Shown here one piece after another: positions 1 through 9,464 of a stretch of 43,058 bases of DNA; the stretch's first letter is position 1, and each line of letters starts with the position of its first letter. The stretch covers positions 1 through 43,058 of the forward strand of contig JANYBK010000130.1 in the NCBI GenBank assembly GCA_025360805.1, given 5' to 3'. The stretch comes from Methanomicrobiales archaeon. GTDB taxonomy: Archaea; Halobacteriota; Methanomicrobia; Methanomicrobiales; Methanospirillaceae. Under the pieces are notes generated by a model, which was not told the DNA's origin, searched no databases, and saw nothing but the letters and a program-made list of their open reading frames with translations. The position numbers and the translations under genes were made by a program.

Positions 1-2
1 GG

Positions 3-74
3 AAGGGCGGGGGACTGCTTGACATCCGGGGCATTGACGATAACAAGAAGATGGTGGTGGATCTCGATGTCTAA
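3..74 (+). CDS. top6B: DNA topoisomerase VI subunit B, C-terminal fragment (5' truncated by window edge)
   Basis: Frame from base 3 reads [23 protein letters not shown]-stop, ending at 74 and overlapping the top6A ATG at 67 by 8 nt; not in the supplied ORF track. Call rests mainly on the adjacent top6A. Confidence 0.6.
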   Translation, partial: KGGGLLDIRGIDDNKKMVVDLDV

Positions 75-1155
75 AGAGGAACTGGAAAAGAAGTCGATGA
101 CGGCGTTGCTCAGGATTGCAAGCGCATGGTACGACCAGATGAAGGCAGGTGAGATCCCCTCCATCTCGCTTCCCACGCGAACGAAATATAATATCGAATA
201 CGATGATGCCAGCGAAGTCTGGAAATATGGGGACAAGGAGAGTATGCGCACCGCTGCGTCTGCCAAGAGCGCTACACACCTCCTGAAAATGGCGTACGTA
301 ATTGGGTTTATCAAACAACAGCTGAAAGAGAATCGCTCGTCAACACTCAGGGAGATGTATTACATCTCGGAGGGTTGGAAGCGGGCGAAATTTGGGGCTC
401 AGGAAGAGAGCAATTTCCTCATCGAAGACCTTGAGATCATCTCAGAAGTCCCGCGCGAGGGTTTCCATCTCCATCCCGAAGAGAATGGCGCATCCATTTA
501 CGGACCTATGCGGATCCGGGAAGAGACCCGGAGGGGCATGCGGGCGATTCATTGCCAGGATGATGTGGGGCAGGCCGGGTATACGATCCCCAACAATGTT
601 GAGAACATCGAGTTTGTGGATCATGATGCCAAATTTGTGATCGCACTCGAAACGGGTGGTATGTATGACCGGCTTATCGAGAACGGGTTCGACGAGGAGC
701 ACAACGCGATCCTTGTGCACTTAAAAGGCCAGCCGGCCCGTTCCACCCGACGCATGCTCAACAAGATCAGTACGACCTGGAATCTTCCTGTGATGGTTTT
801 TACTGACGGTGACCCGTGGTCGTACCGTATTTTTGCCTCGGTTGCTTATGGTTCGATCAAGAGTGCGCACATGTCGGAACTGCTGGCAACGCCAAAGGCG
901 CAGTTTTTGGGATTGCAGCCGAGTGATATCCGGGATTACAACCTGCCGTCCGATAAATTATCGGATAAGGATGTTGAGGCTCTACATGCGGAGCTGACTG
1001 ATCCCCGGTTTGCAACGGAATACTGGAAGAAGCAGATCAATTTACAGATTAGTTTGGGACTGAAGTCTGAACAGCAGGCGTTTGCTGCGCGGGGGCTGGA
1101 CTTTGTGACTAAGACGTATTTGCCGGCGAGATTGAGTGAGATGGGGATAATTTAG
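67..1155 (+). CDS. top6A: DNA topoisomerase VI subunit A (Spo11-like)
   Basis: Internal start [10 protein letters not shown]..., with [50 protein letters not shown] (catalytic Tyr region) and [27 protein letters not shown] Toprim motif. Confidence 0.95.
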   Translation: MSKEELEKKSMTALLRIASAWYDQMKAGEIPSISLPTRTKYNIEYDDASEVWKYGDKESMRTAASAKSATHLLKMAYVIGFIKQQLKENRSSTLREMYYISEGWKRAKFGAQEESNFLIEDLEIISEVPREGFHLHPEENGASIYGPMRIREETRRGMRAIHCQDDVGQAGYTIPNNVENIEFVDHDAKFVIALETGGMYDRLIENGFDEEHNAILVHLKGQPARSTRRMLNKISTTWNLPVMVFTDGDPWSYRIFASVAYGSIKSAHMSELLATPKAQFLGLQPSDIRDYNLPSDKLSDKDVEALHAELTDPRFATEYWKKQINLQISLGLKSEQQAFAARGLDFVTKTYLPARLSEMGII

Positions 1156-1289
1156 GTTAGAAAAACTGGCAAATGTTGGAATAAAAATTGATATGAGTGT
1201 TTCAGTTTCTGACGTGAATTGTTCAGCCTTATTATTTCGGTAACCACTCTTGTTTATCTGTTTTTCCCGTTATGCATATCGCTGTGTTT

Positions 1290-2228
1290 TCAGGAGCCCG
1301 GATCTTTTCTTGCTGCATTCAGCATATCTGACAAAGACTCTTTTAACGATATCCGGAGACTCCAGCCGGTAGTGCGATGAATACGGGTATTATCACTCAT
1401 TTGCGAAGGTATGATAATGGGTGGTGAAGATGCCGGAAGGTGCAGCGGATAAATTTCACCGGTAATTTCCTGCAACATGTCGATCACCGTGGAAACAGCA
1501 AACGTTTTTCCTGAACCGATATTGAATGCTTTTCCCGCGCAATCCTCCCTGAATTTTGTGTGGATAAGCAACATCCAGTATGCTTTCACTACATCCCTTA
1601 CATCAATAAAATCCCGGGATGACTGGATTTCAAGAAGATCAAGACTTCTCCTTTTCCCTTGTTCAATTTCGATCACCTGTTGTACAATTCTCCCGCACAC
1701 GAAAGATGCTGGTTGAGAAGGCCCAACGAGGTTAAATGGTCGCGCAACTGCAACCTGACACTTTTTGGTTTTATTGTATGTCAGGCACAGGGAATCCTGA
1801 GCTGCTTTACTGACCCCATACTCTGAAAGAGGTTTTAACATACAGGTCTCAGGAATCGGCGTATTTCCTGCGTACCCATATACGGCAGAAGAACTGATCA
1901 CAAGGATGCGGCATTCCGGGTTTATTTTTAGTGTTGCATCGAGAATATTTTGCGTACCGGTAACGTTTGTCTTTTGCATTTCCTGAAGAGAACCATGGTT
2001 CAATCCGGCAAGATGGATAATGGCATCTGGATTTACGTTAGATATCACCTCCGTCATTTTATCAGGATCGAGGATATCTCCTTGAACCCAGGATATATTT
2101 TGAGTACGAGAAAAATTGGCAGGTGCATTTCTGCCAAGACAGGTAAGTCTGATATCCTCCTGGGTTGACAGGAACTCGATCATATGGACTCCGGAAAACC
2201 CGGAGGCACCGGTAATGAGCACCTTCAT
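1290..2228 (-). CDS. NAD-dependent epimerase/dehydratase or 4-reductase (RMD-like SDR)
   Basis: MKVLITGASGFSGVHMIEFL nucleotide-binding GxxGxxG; YGVSKAAQD active-site YxxxK; ATGA-type 4-nt overlap with the upstream nucleotidyltransferase. Confidence 0.8.
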   Translation of the reverse strand: MKVLITGASGFSGVHMIEFLSTQEDIRLTCLGRNAPANFSRTQNISWVQGDILDPDKMTEVISNVNPDAIIHLAGLNHGSLQEMQKTNVTGTQNILDATLKINPECRILVISSSAVYGYAGNTPIPETCMLKPLSEYGVSKAAQDSLCLTYNKTKKCQVAVARPFNLVGPSQPASFVCGRIVQQVIEIEQGKRRSLDLLEIQSSRDFIDVRDVVKAYWMLLIHTKFREDCAGKAFNIGSGKTFAVSTVIDMLQEITGEIYPLHLPASSPPIIIPSQMSDNTRIHRTTGWSLRISLKESLSDMLNAARKDPGS

Positions 2229-2929
2229 GGGAGGAATCGATCTTTATATCGTTCAAATTCTTCAATTGAGCGTGCATAATCATCCGGTCTCCCGATATCG
2301 AGCCAGTAACCGGTATGGGGATAACTGTACACTTCCTCTTTATTTGCAATCAGAGCATACATCAGTTGGTCAAACCCGAAGGGAGTGTCTGCGGGGACAA
2401 AATCGAGAATTTTTTTCGAAAAAACATACACTCCCATGCTGACATTGAAATGGTAGGTGGGTTTTTCCCGGAACGCGATAATTTTCTTCTCGGAATCCGT
2501 TTCAAGGACCCCGAAATCAATATTCGCATCCCTTTGGTACGTTGCAACGGTTGCAATGGCCTTGTGTCCTTTATGAAATTCGATGAGTTTTTTATAATCA
2601 AGATCTGTAAGGATATCACCATTCATCACGAGGAATGTATCTTCGAGTTCCTCGACCAGTCGAAGCGGGCCGATAGTGCCAAGGGGTGTTTCCTCATGAG
2701 AATAGGATATGTTGAGGCCAAGCGTTTTGTTACTGTCCAGGTACGCATGAATTAACTCATGGAGATACCCTGTGGATATAGAAACCTTTGAAAAACCACA
2801 CCTTTTGAGTTGCCTGAGGATAACTTCGATAATGGGATAATCGCCGATCGGCATCAGGGGTTTTGGAAGCACGGTTGTGTAGGGAAGCAGCCTTCGTCCC
2901 TTTCCTCCTGCCAGAATAATTGCCTGCAT
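2225..2929 (-). CDS. NDP-sugar nucleotidyltransferase (PtmE/mannose-1-P guanylyltransferase-like, no CBS domains)
   Basis: MQAIILAGGKGRRLLPYTTVLPKPLMPIGDYPIIE signature; VMNGDILTDLDY; GYWLDIGRPDDY. Confidence 0.85.
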   Translation of the reverse strand: MQAIILAGGKGRRLLPYTTVLPKPLMPIGDYPIIEVILRQLKRCGFSKVSISTGYLHELIHAYLDSNKTLGLNISYSHEETPLGTIGPLRLVEELEDTFLVMNGDILTDLDYKKLIEFHKGHKAIATVATYQRDANIDFGVLETDSEKKIIAFREKPTYHFNVSMGVYVFSKKILDFVPADTPFGFDQLMYALIANKEEVYSYPHTGYWLDIGRPDDYARSIEEFERYKDRFLP

Positions 2930-2938
2930 CTATTCCTC

Positions 2939-3928
2939 CTAAACGGTGTAGCTTCCTGTCTTGTAGGATGAGATATGTTCTCTCATCCACTCAATCGTAT
3001 GAGCAAGTCCGTCTTCGAGTGTGTACTGAGGTTCCCAGCCGGCAAGATCTTTTGCTAACCGGTTATCACAAAGAAGTTGCATGACTTCACTCTTATCAGG
3101 ACGGATTCGTTCTTCGTCGCAGATAATTGTAGCATCCGGATTCATCTGTCTGATGATGAGTGCCGCCAGTTCTCCGATAGTTATTCCCCGGCCGGAACCG
3201 GTGTTAACCGTTTTTCCCACCGTTTTTGGGCTCTCGGCAAATTTGATAAAACCCTGTACGGTGTCTGCAACATAGGTCAGATCCCGGATCGGTGTAAGTG
3301 ATCCAAGTTTGATGGAATTGGACGTGAGAGCCTGGGTGATGATCGTGGGGATAACAGCCCTTGTGGACTGGCGGGGGCCGAACGTGTTGAACGGTCGGAT
3401 GGTAGTTACTGGTAATCCGAAAGAACAGTAAAATGATTCTGCAATTTTGTCCCCCCCGATTTTACTTGCGGAGTAGGGGGACTGTCCCTGGAGTGAGTGC
3501 TTCTCATCGATAGGTGTGTATTGTGCAGTCCCGTATACTTCGCTGGTCGATGTATGGACAACGCGTTTTACGTTTGCATCAAGACACGCCTGCATAATAT
3601 TAAGGGTGCCTTTGACATTGGTGTTGATGTAGGACTCGGGTGCTACATAGGAATACGGTATGCCGATGAGTGCAGCGAGATGGAAAACATACTCTTTTTC
3701 CAAGACTGCCTTTTTCACAAACAGGGAATCAGTTACATCACCTGCTATAACGGAAAGGTTTGGGGTTTTGTCATTATATCGTCCTTCGAGCATTCCCCAG
3801 TCGTTACGGGCATTGTAATGCACGAACGCGGTGACCTCCGCACCTTTGTGGAGTAACTCATCAACAAGGTGACTGCCGATAAATCCTCCGGCCCCGGTCA
3901 CCAATACCCGTTTATCCTGCCATTTCAT
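2939..3928 (-). CDS. legB: LegB-like NAD-dependent 4,6-dehydratase (GDP-GlcNAc 4,6-dehydratase family)
   Basis: VTGAGGFIGSHLVDELLHKGAEVTAFVHYNARNDWG; AALIGIPYSYVAPESYINTNVKGT; HTSTSEVYGTAQYTPIDEKH; YSASK; RPFNTFGPRQSTRAVIPTIITQ, which I recognise as LegB-like. Confidence 0.75.
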   Translation of the reverse strand: MKWQDKRVLVTGAGGFIGSHLVDELLHKGAEVTAFVHYNARNDWGMLEGRYNDKTPNLSVIAGDVTDSLFVKKAVLEKEYVFHLAALIGIPYSYVAPESYINTNVKGTLNIMQACLDANVKRVVHTSTSEVYGTAQYTPIDEKHSLQGQSPYSASKIGGDKIAESFYCSFGLPVTTIRPFNTFGPRQSTRAVIPTIITQALTSNSIKLGSLTPIRDLTYVADTVQGFIKFAESPKTVGKTVNTGSGRGITIGELAALIIRQMNPDATIICDEERIRPDKSEVMQLLCDNRLAKDLAGWEPQYTLEDGLAHTIEWMREHISSYKTGSYTV

Positions 3929-5019
3929 GATCTGTCCTGTCTATATGTTTTGATGAGTTCCAGATAATCTTTCTCTGCTTGTGCCATCAGGATATTCCAC
4001 TGGCCGCGCTCAACGATTGTCTTGCGTGCTGCAATACCTAGTTGAGTACAGAATGCAGAATCCTGGGCTAATGCAAGAATACTTTTTGCAACGCTCTCCG
4101 GTGAACCTGGGGGAATAAGAAGCCCGGATTTCTGGTCCTCTATCCATTCCGGAATTCCCCCAACAGAAGTGGCGATGCAAGGCAGACCACTTGCCATCGC
4201 TTCCAATATCGAGACAGGGGTTCCATCGGATATTGAAGTTGTGATAAATATATCTGCGTTCCGGTAGTCTTTTGGGACCTCAGTGTAATCTGTTTTTTTC
4301 TTAAATGAAACGAGATCAGAAATACCAAGGGAGGAAACGAGATCCCTGATTTTTTGTTCATCGGGTCCCTCTCCTTTGAGAATGAGACGGAAACTGCTAT
4401 TTTTTTGATACGCAAGGGCAAAACCTTTTACGAGAGTTTCATTATCATATACCGGAAAGAATCCCCGGTTGGAGAATATTTTAATCGTGATCCTGTTACA
4501 ATCTTTTTTATCTGGTATTGGTGCGAAAAGATCCGTGTCAATACCAAACGGAAGATAGTGAATTTTATTAGCCGGGATATTAAAATCAGCGCTGATATGG
4601 TCACTAATATTGTGCGATACTGCGTATACAAGATCTACACTGGTAAGGACCTTATTTGTATATCGATGAATTAATCCGCTCTTTTTTGGGAGAATGAGAA
4701 TGTCATCACCCCAGGCTGATACAACTGAAGGATGAACGTTTAATCCAAGGAGATGGAATCCATACTTTGCAATGAAATGAGCATGGATAAGATCCGGCTT
4801 GATTTTATGTACGAGTTTTTTTATTGCGATATGACAGGGGATAAAGGAAAGGTAGAGATTTTTCCAGCGTGAGGTAATCACATGTTCATTGACCTCAGTT
4901 ATATCCCGTCCCATTGGGTCATAGGTAATAAGGTGAACTTCGTGTCCCTTTTGGGCAAAATATTCTACCCAACGCTGGGTATGGATGCTGCGTCCGTCAG
5001 CGATGAAGCAGAGGATCAA
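3925..5019 (-). CDS. Glycosyltransferase family 4
   Basis: C-terminal GT4 pattern DIFITTSISDGTPVSILEAMASGLPCIATSVGGIPEWIEDQKSGLLIPPGSPESVA. Confidence 0.9.
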   Translation of the reverse strand: MILCFIADGRSIHTQRWVEYFAQKGHEVHLITYDPMGRDITEVNEHVITSRWKNLYLSFIPCHIAIKKLVHKIKPDLIHAHFIAKYGFHLLGLNVHPSVVSAWGDDILILPKKSGLIHRYTNKVLTSVDLVYAVSHNISDHISADFNIPANKIHYLPFGIDTDLFAPIPDKKDCNRITIKIFSNRGFFPVYDNETLVKGFALAYQKNSSFRLILKGEGPDEQKIRDLVSSLGISDLVSFKKKTDYTEVPKDYRNADIFITTSISDGTPVSILEAMASGLPCIATSVGGIPEWIEDQKSGLLIPPGSPESVAKSILALAQDSAFCTQLGIAARKTIVERGQWNILMAQAEKDYLELIKTYRQDRS

Positions 5020-5192
5020 GATATAGGAACTCCTATTAGTATTAAGCTCAAATGTGATAGTATCTCTACACTATACAAAATTTTAAGTTTTTTCATATTT
5101 TGTCTCTTATGGGGACGAATTATTATCAGCCTTGCCTTTTTTGGCCGTCATTGTCTGGATTTTTCTCTCTCTTAATTCTGGAAAAATGATCT

Positions 5193-6056
5193 CTACAAAA
5201 ATATGTTGGCTACTCCTTTGAAGAAATAAGGTATGGAATCGCAATGATGACCGGATTGCCAAACCCGCTTTCCTGCGCGAAATACTAACATCACTTTTCT
5301 TTTCCGATAGGATATTAGTTCATCGATATGGGGAGAATTAATTTCCTTAAAATACTTCATTACCACTTTCTCTTCAGCCATCATTTGTCTTTTAACATTA
5401 CTGCTGGCGTTTTTACTATGAACCGTGTACTCCCCGAGTACATCTGATATAAATCCCCAATTGATGTTACTTTTTGTAAGACGAAGCCAAAGTTCATAAT
5501 CTTCTGCAGTTACTATCCTTGGATCTTCAGAAAAAACTCCAAACCGGTCGAAACATTGTTTTTTTATCATAACTGCAGAGGTTGCAATTTCTGTGTTTCC
5601 GTTGTAAAGAAGCGTTTTATAAAAAATCTGATGTGGGGGTGTTGGAATTAATGTATTTTGTAATATGCCATCTTTACGGATCCAGAGTCTGTGACATACT
5701 GCATCAGCACCTTGTGTAATGTAATCAAGACATGTTGATACTTTTGAGGGGTACCAAAGATCATCAGAATCTAAAAATGCGATAATATCACCTCTTGCCA
5801 GATGAATTCCGTGATTTCTCGATGCTGCGATTATTCCTTTGTTGGAAAATAACACATATTTAATCCTGCGATCACGGATTGATTCAACAATTTCGTTGGA
5901 ATTATCTTCAGAATAATTATCTATTACAATTGCTTCCCAATTCTGGAATGTCTGGTTTATTACCGAGTGTAATGCCTTTTGTAACAAATCTGCCTGATTA
6001 TATGTAGGAATAATTACAGATACTATGGGCTTATGGCTATTCATGGTATTAAGCAA
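5193..6056 (-). CDS. Glycosyltransferase family 2 (GT-A)
   Basis: PIVSVIIPTYNQADLLQKALHSVINQTFQNWEAIVIDNYSEDNS; AFLDSDDLWYPSK (DxD-type motif). Alternative start at MNSHKP (6044). Confidence 0.92.
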   Translation of the reverse strand: MLNTMNSHKPIVSVIIPTYNQADLLQKALHSVINQTFQNWEAIVIDNYSEDNSNEIVESIRDRRIKYVLFSNKGIIAASRNHGIHLARGDIIAFLDSDDLWYPSKVSTCLDYITQGADAVCHRLWIRKDGILQNTLIPTPPHQIFYKTLLYNGNTEIATSAVMIKKQCFDRFGVFSEDPRIVTAEDYELWLRLTKSNINWGFISDVLGEYTVHSKNASSNVKRQMMAEEKVVMKYFKEINSPHIDELISYRKRKVMLVFRAGKRVWQSGHHCDSIPYFFKGVANIFL

Positions 6057-7030
6057 TCCGAAAATTGTTGTTGGCAGAAAAGAAGAGTATTATCAATTTC
6101 CAGATCCAGACTCCCTTTAAGACTAAATCCTCTTGCCTTTAACTTTTCAATTGAATATTTTAATGGCACACACTTCTCATTGAGTAACGGTTCCGGACGC
6201 ACTATTGGCGGTGTGAAATTAAACATTAATTTGCAGCGTTCCTGAATTCTTGTTGCCAGCTGAATAATGGATACCGAATTTTCCCCACCCAGATTAAAAA
6301 TTCCATCTCCAATTGCGTCATCCTGCAATTGGATCATATGAGAAACCGCTCGTGCCACATCATGAAGAGTGATAAAATCTCTTTCTTGTATTCCAGAGGT
6401 TTTAAGTCGCATCTGTTTGGTTGTTATTGCCTGTCGGCAGAGATCATTTCCAATAAGAGACCATCTGTCAACTTTGGCATTGATCGGTGCGCCAATACTA
6501 TTGGAAAGTCTCAGGACAATACCTTGAAATTTTTCTTGCCGGTTCGCTGCGAGGACAAAATCTTCTGCAGTACGGTGCGAGATCGCATAGGGATGAACCG
6601 GACGGGGAATAGTAGTTTCAGATATTGTCCCTTCAAGAGGTGAGCGATAAATATGCGCCGTTGAGAAATAGATGAATCGTTTCACTCCGGCAGTTTCCGC
6701 AGATTTCACGAGTTTTTGTGTTCCAAGACCGTTGACGAGAAGAGCTCTTCCGGGATCATTTAAGGAATCGATTTCATTCAATGCAGCAAAGTGGACGATG
6801 ATATCAATATCTTTACAGGAATTTTTTAGATCCTCATCATTAAGAATATCCAGTTTGATGCAGTGATAACCTGAAAGCCATTCTGGTAATACTGCTGATG
6901 CCGGATTCCTTGATGTAACAAATATTTCAAAATCGGGATCCCTAGTCAGCCATTCGGCAACTCTTCCCCCGACATATCCCAGTCCACCTGTAAGGAGAAT
7001 TGATCGAGTCATTTGTTTATGAGCTCCCAT
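6041..7030 (-). CDS. NAD-dependent epimerase/dehydratase (extended SDR)
   Basis: LTGGLGYVGGRVAEWL; FSTAHIYRSPLEG; YAISHRTAE; downstream of the CDP-glucose module. Confidence 0.8.
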   Translation of the reverse strand: MGAHKQMTRSILLTGGLGYVGGRVAEWLTRDPDFEIFVTSRNPASAVLPEWLSGYHCIKLDILNDEDLKNSCKDIDIIVHFAALNEIDSLNDPGRALLVNGLGTQKLVKSAETAGVKRFIYFSTAHIYRSPLEGTISETTIPRPVHPYAISHRTAEDFVLAANRQEKFQGIVLRLSNSIGAPINAKVDRWSLIGNDLCRQAITTKQMRLKTSGIQERDFITLHDVARAVSHMIQLQDDAIGDGIFNLGGENSVSIIQLATRIQERCKLMFNFTPPIVRPEPLLNEKCVPLKYSIEKLKARGFSLKGSLDLEIDNTLLFCQQQFSDCLIP

Positions 7031-7464
7031 TTGTAGGGAATGCTGGGGTCGTCGGGATTCTTTCGCTCAATTTCATTCGGGTCATGAGGAATCGTTGAAC
7101 AGTTTGCAACAATTGAGGGAGTAGTTCCCACGCCTTTAAAACCATTCCAGACAAGTGGGGGAATCTGAACAAGGCAATAATTCTCCGGCCCAAGGAAAAT
7201 TTCCTGCAGTTCTCCACAAGTCTTACTGGCATTACGATCATCATAGAGAACGAGTTTGATAGTGCCGAATGGTACTGCATAATTCAGGGTCATTTTTTTA
7301 TGGATGTGCCATCCTTTGACTACCCCCGGATATATGGATGAGAAATAGATCTCACCAAAACTGATGAAATCCGGATCATCATTTCGTATCATATGCATAA
7401 TTTTGCCACGTTCGTCAAGGATTTGCCGAAGCGGTTTAACAAAAACACCTTCGATCATTATCAA
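7009..7464 (-). CDS. dTDP-4-dehydrorhamnose 3,5-epimerase-like cupin (RmlC/WxcM-like)
   Basis: SSIYPGVVKGWHIHKKMTLNYAVPFGTIKLVLYDDR; PPLVWNGFKGV; about 150 aa RmlC-like cupin. Confidence 0.75.
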   Translation of the reverse strand: MIMIEGVFVKPLRQILDERGKIMHMIRNDDPDFISFGEIYFSSIYPGVVKGWHIHKKMTLNYAVPFGTIKLVLYDDRNASKTCGELQEIFLGPENYCLVQIPPLVWNGFKGVGTTPSIVANCSTIPHDPNEIERKNPDDPSIPYKWELINK

Positions 7465-8522
7465 CTCTCCATATATTCAATAATCTGTTGCCGGGTGATA
7501 GATTCCGCGCTTTTTCCTTCTTTCACTGATTTATACCAGTTTGCAGTCTGCTCAATAGTTTTCTTAAAACCCCATCTGGGATACCAGCCGAGATCATGAT
7601 GTGCCTTATCACAATTCAAGTGAAGAAGACCTGCTTCCTGGGGATCACTGTCTCTTTTAGTTATTTTAATTTCACCGTTACCCCACACCGAAATCAATTC
7701 ATTTGCAACGTCGTGTACAGTATGCATTTCCCGGTTTTCAGGACCAAAATTATACGATCCTCCAAACTGCTTCGGGTTTTCATATAAGCATGAAGCAAGG
7801 AGAAGATAGCCGGACAATGGCTCTAGTACATGCTGCCAGGGTCTGGTGGCATGGGGATTTCTTAACTCAATAGGTTTATTTTTTTCGAGAGCTCTGATGC
7901 AGTCGGGTACAATCCGATCGGTGGACCAGTCGCCACCCCCAATCACATTTCCCGCTCTGACACTTGCAGATCCGAATTGCGGCCTATCGTTGAAAAAAGA
8001 GTCCTGATATGCGGAGTATACGAGTTCGGCAGCTGCTTTTGAAGCACTGTAGGGATCTTTGCCGCCCAGTTCATCGTTCTCACGATATCCCCAGCACCAT
8101 TCTTTATTTTTATAACATTTATCGGAAGTTATTGTTATCAGGACTTTTACCGAGGGGGTACGCCTTACTGCTTCAAGAATATTGACAGATCCGCCAACAT
8201 TGGTATCAAAAGTAAGTTTCGGTTCATTATAGGATTTTCGTACGAGGGGTTGGGCTGCGAGATGAAAAACAAACTCCGGCTGAATTTTTTCCATGAAATC
8301 ATGAATCTGGCTAAAATCTCGTACATCCCCATCCTTATGTTGAATCAGTTTTTCGAGGCCTAGTGCAGCGTAATGATCATAATCTCTGTCAGGAGGCAGG
8401 GCTAATCCATATACCTCGGCACCAAGGTGATGGAGCCAATACGCCAGCCACGAACCTTTGAAACCGGTATCTCCGGTTATCAGTATTTTTTTATTCTGGA
8501 ATATCTCGTAACCGGTCTTCAC
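7461..8522 (-). CDS. rfbG: CDP-glucose 4,6-dehydratase
   Basis: KKILITGDTGFKGSWLAYWLHHLGAEVYGLALPP; TSDKCYKNKEWCWGYRENDELGGKDPYSASKAAAEL; RAGNVIGGGDWSTDRIVPD, characteristic of RfbG. Confidence 0.95.
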   Translation of the reverse strand: MKTGYEIFQNKKILITGDTGFKGSWLAYWLHHLGAEVYGLALPPDRDYDHYAALGLEKLIQHKDGDVRDFSQIHDFMEKIQPEFVFHLAAQPLVRKSYNEPKLTFDTNVGGSVNILEAVRRTPSVKVLITITSDKCYKNKEWCWGYRENDELGGKDPYSASKAAAELVYSAYQDSFFNDRPQFGSASVRAGNVIGGGDWSTDRIVPDCIRALEKNKPIELRNPHATRPWQHVLEPLSGYLLLASCLYENPKQFGGSYNFGPENREMHTVHDVANELISVWGNGEIKITKRDSDPQEAGLLHLNCDKAHHDLGWYPRWGFKKTIEQTANWYKSVKEGKSAESITRQQIIEYMES

Positions 8523-9301
8523 CAGATCACCCAGGGGGCTTTCTTTTGTTCGTAGAGCTGATTGAGAAGCTGGTATTCCCGTGAAGTATCCATCGGTTGC
8601 CAGAACCCATCGTGTTTAAAGAGCATCATTTCGCCATCTGCTACAAGGTTCCGCAGAGGTCCCTGTTCAAAAACATTGTCTTCTCTGTCATCGATGTAAT
8701 TGAAAATCTCATTCCGGCAGACAAAAAAACCTCCCGATATTCGTCCTCCGGTTGTCTGGGGCTTTTCATTGAACTCAGTGACCCGTCCGTGATCATTGCA
8801 CTGGAGTTCTCCGAATCGGCCTGGGGGTCTCACACCAGTAACTGTGAGGATTTTTCCATGCGAATGATGAAAGTCGATCAATTTTTCAATGTCAATATTG
8901 CCAACTCCATCCCCATAGGTAAGCATAAAGTTTTCCTCTCCTTGAAAATACTTCATAACGCGTTTTATTCTTGCACCGGTCATTGCATTCTGTCCGGTTT
9001 CAGCAAGTGTTACTTTCCAGTTTTCTAATACCTGCTTATTATGATATTCAATCGAGTTTTTGCCGCTGATATCAATGGTAAAATCCATCATGTGGGAACG
9101 GTAATTTGCAAAAAAATCCCGGATAATGTCACCTTTATGACCTAAACAGAGGGTGAAATGATCATGCCCCCATGATGCATAATATTTCATGATATGCCAG
9201 AGAATGGGATACTCTCCAATCGGGATCATCGGTTTAGGGATATTTTCTGCCACATCGCGAATCCTGGTTCCATATCCTCCACAAAGAATTATTACTTTCA
9301 T
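8519..9301 (-). CDS. rfbF: Glucose-1-phosphate cytidylyltransferase
   Basis: MKVIILCGGYGTRIRDVAENIPKPMIPIGEYPILWHIMKYYASWGHDHFTLCLGHKGD; LTYGDGVGNID; VTGVRPPGRFGEL. Confidence 0.96.
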   Translation of the reverse strand: MKVIILCGGYGTRIRDVAENIPKPMIPIGEYPILWHIMKYYASWGHDHFTLCLGHKGDIIRDFFANYRSHMMDFTIDISGKNSIEYHNKQVLENWKVTLAETGQNAMTGARIKRVMKYFQGEENFMLTYGDGVGNIDIEKLIDFHHSHGKILTVTGVRPPGRFGELQCNDHGRVTEFNEKPQTTGGRISGGFFVCRNEIFNYIDDREDNVFEQGPLRNLVADGEMMLFKHDGFWQPMDTSREYQLLNQLYEQKKAPWVIW

Positions 9302-9464
9302 GTTTCAGACGCTCCTTGGAAATGAAAAATAAATTCAGATTGAACATTTATGGTATTGTTCTTTGGCGTTATACGTTTAGCTTCAATATTTATTTTCATA
9401 ATATGGTAGTAACCTCTTAAAAAGAGATTCTGTGTTAACCTGTCGTTCTGATCCATGTAGATAT

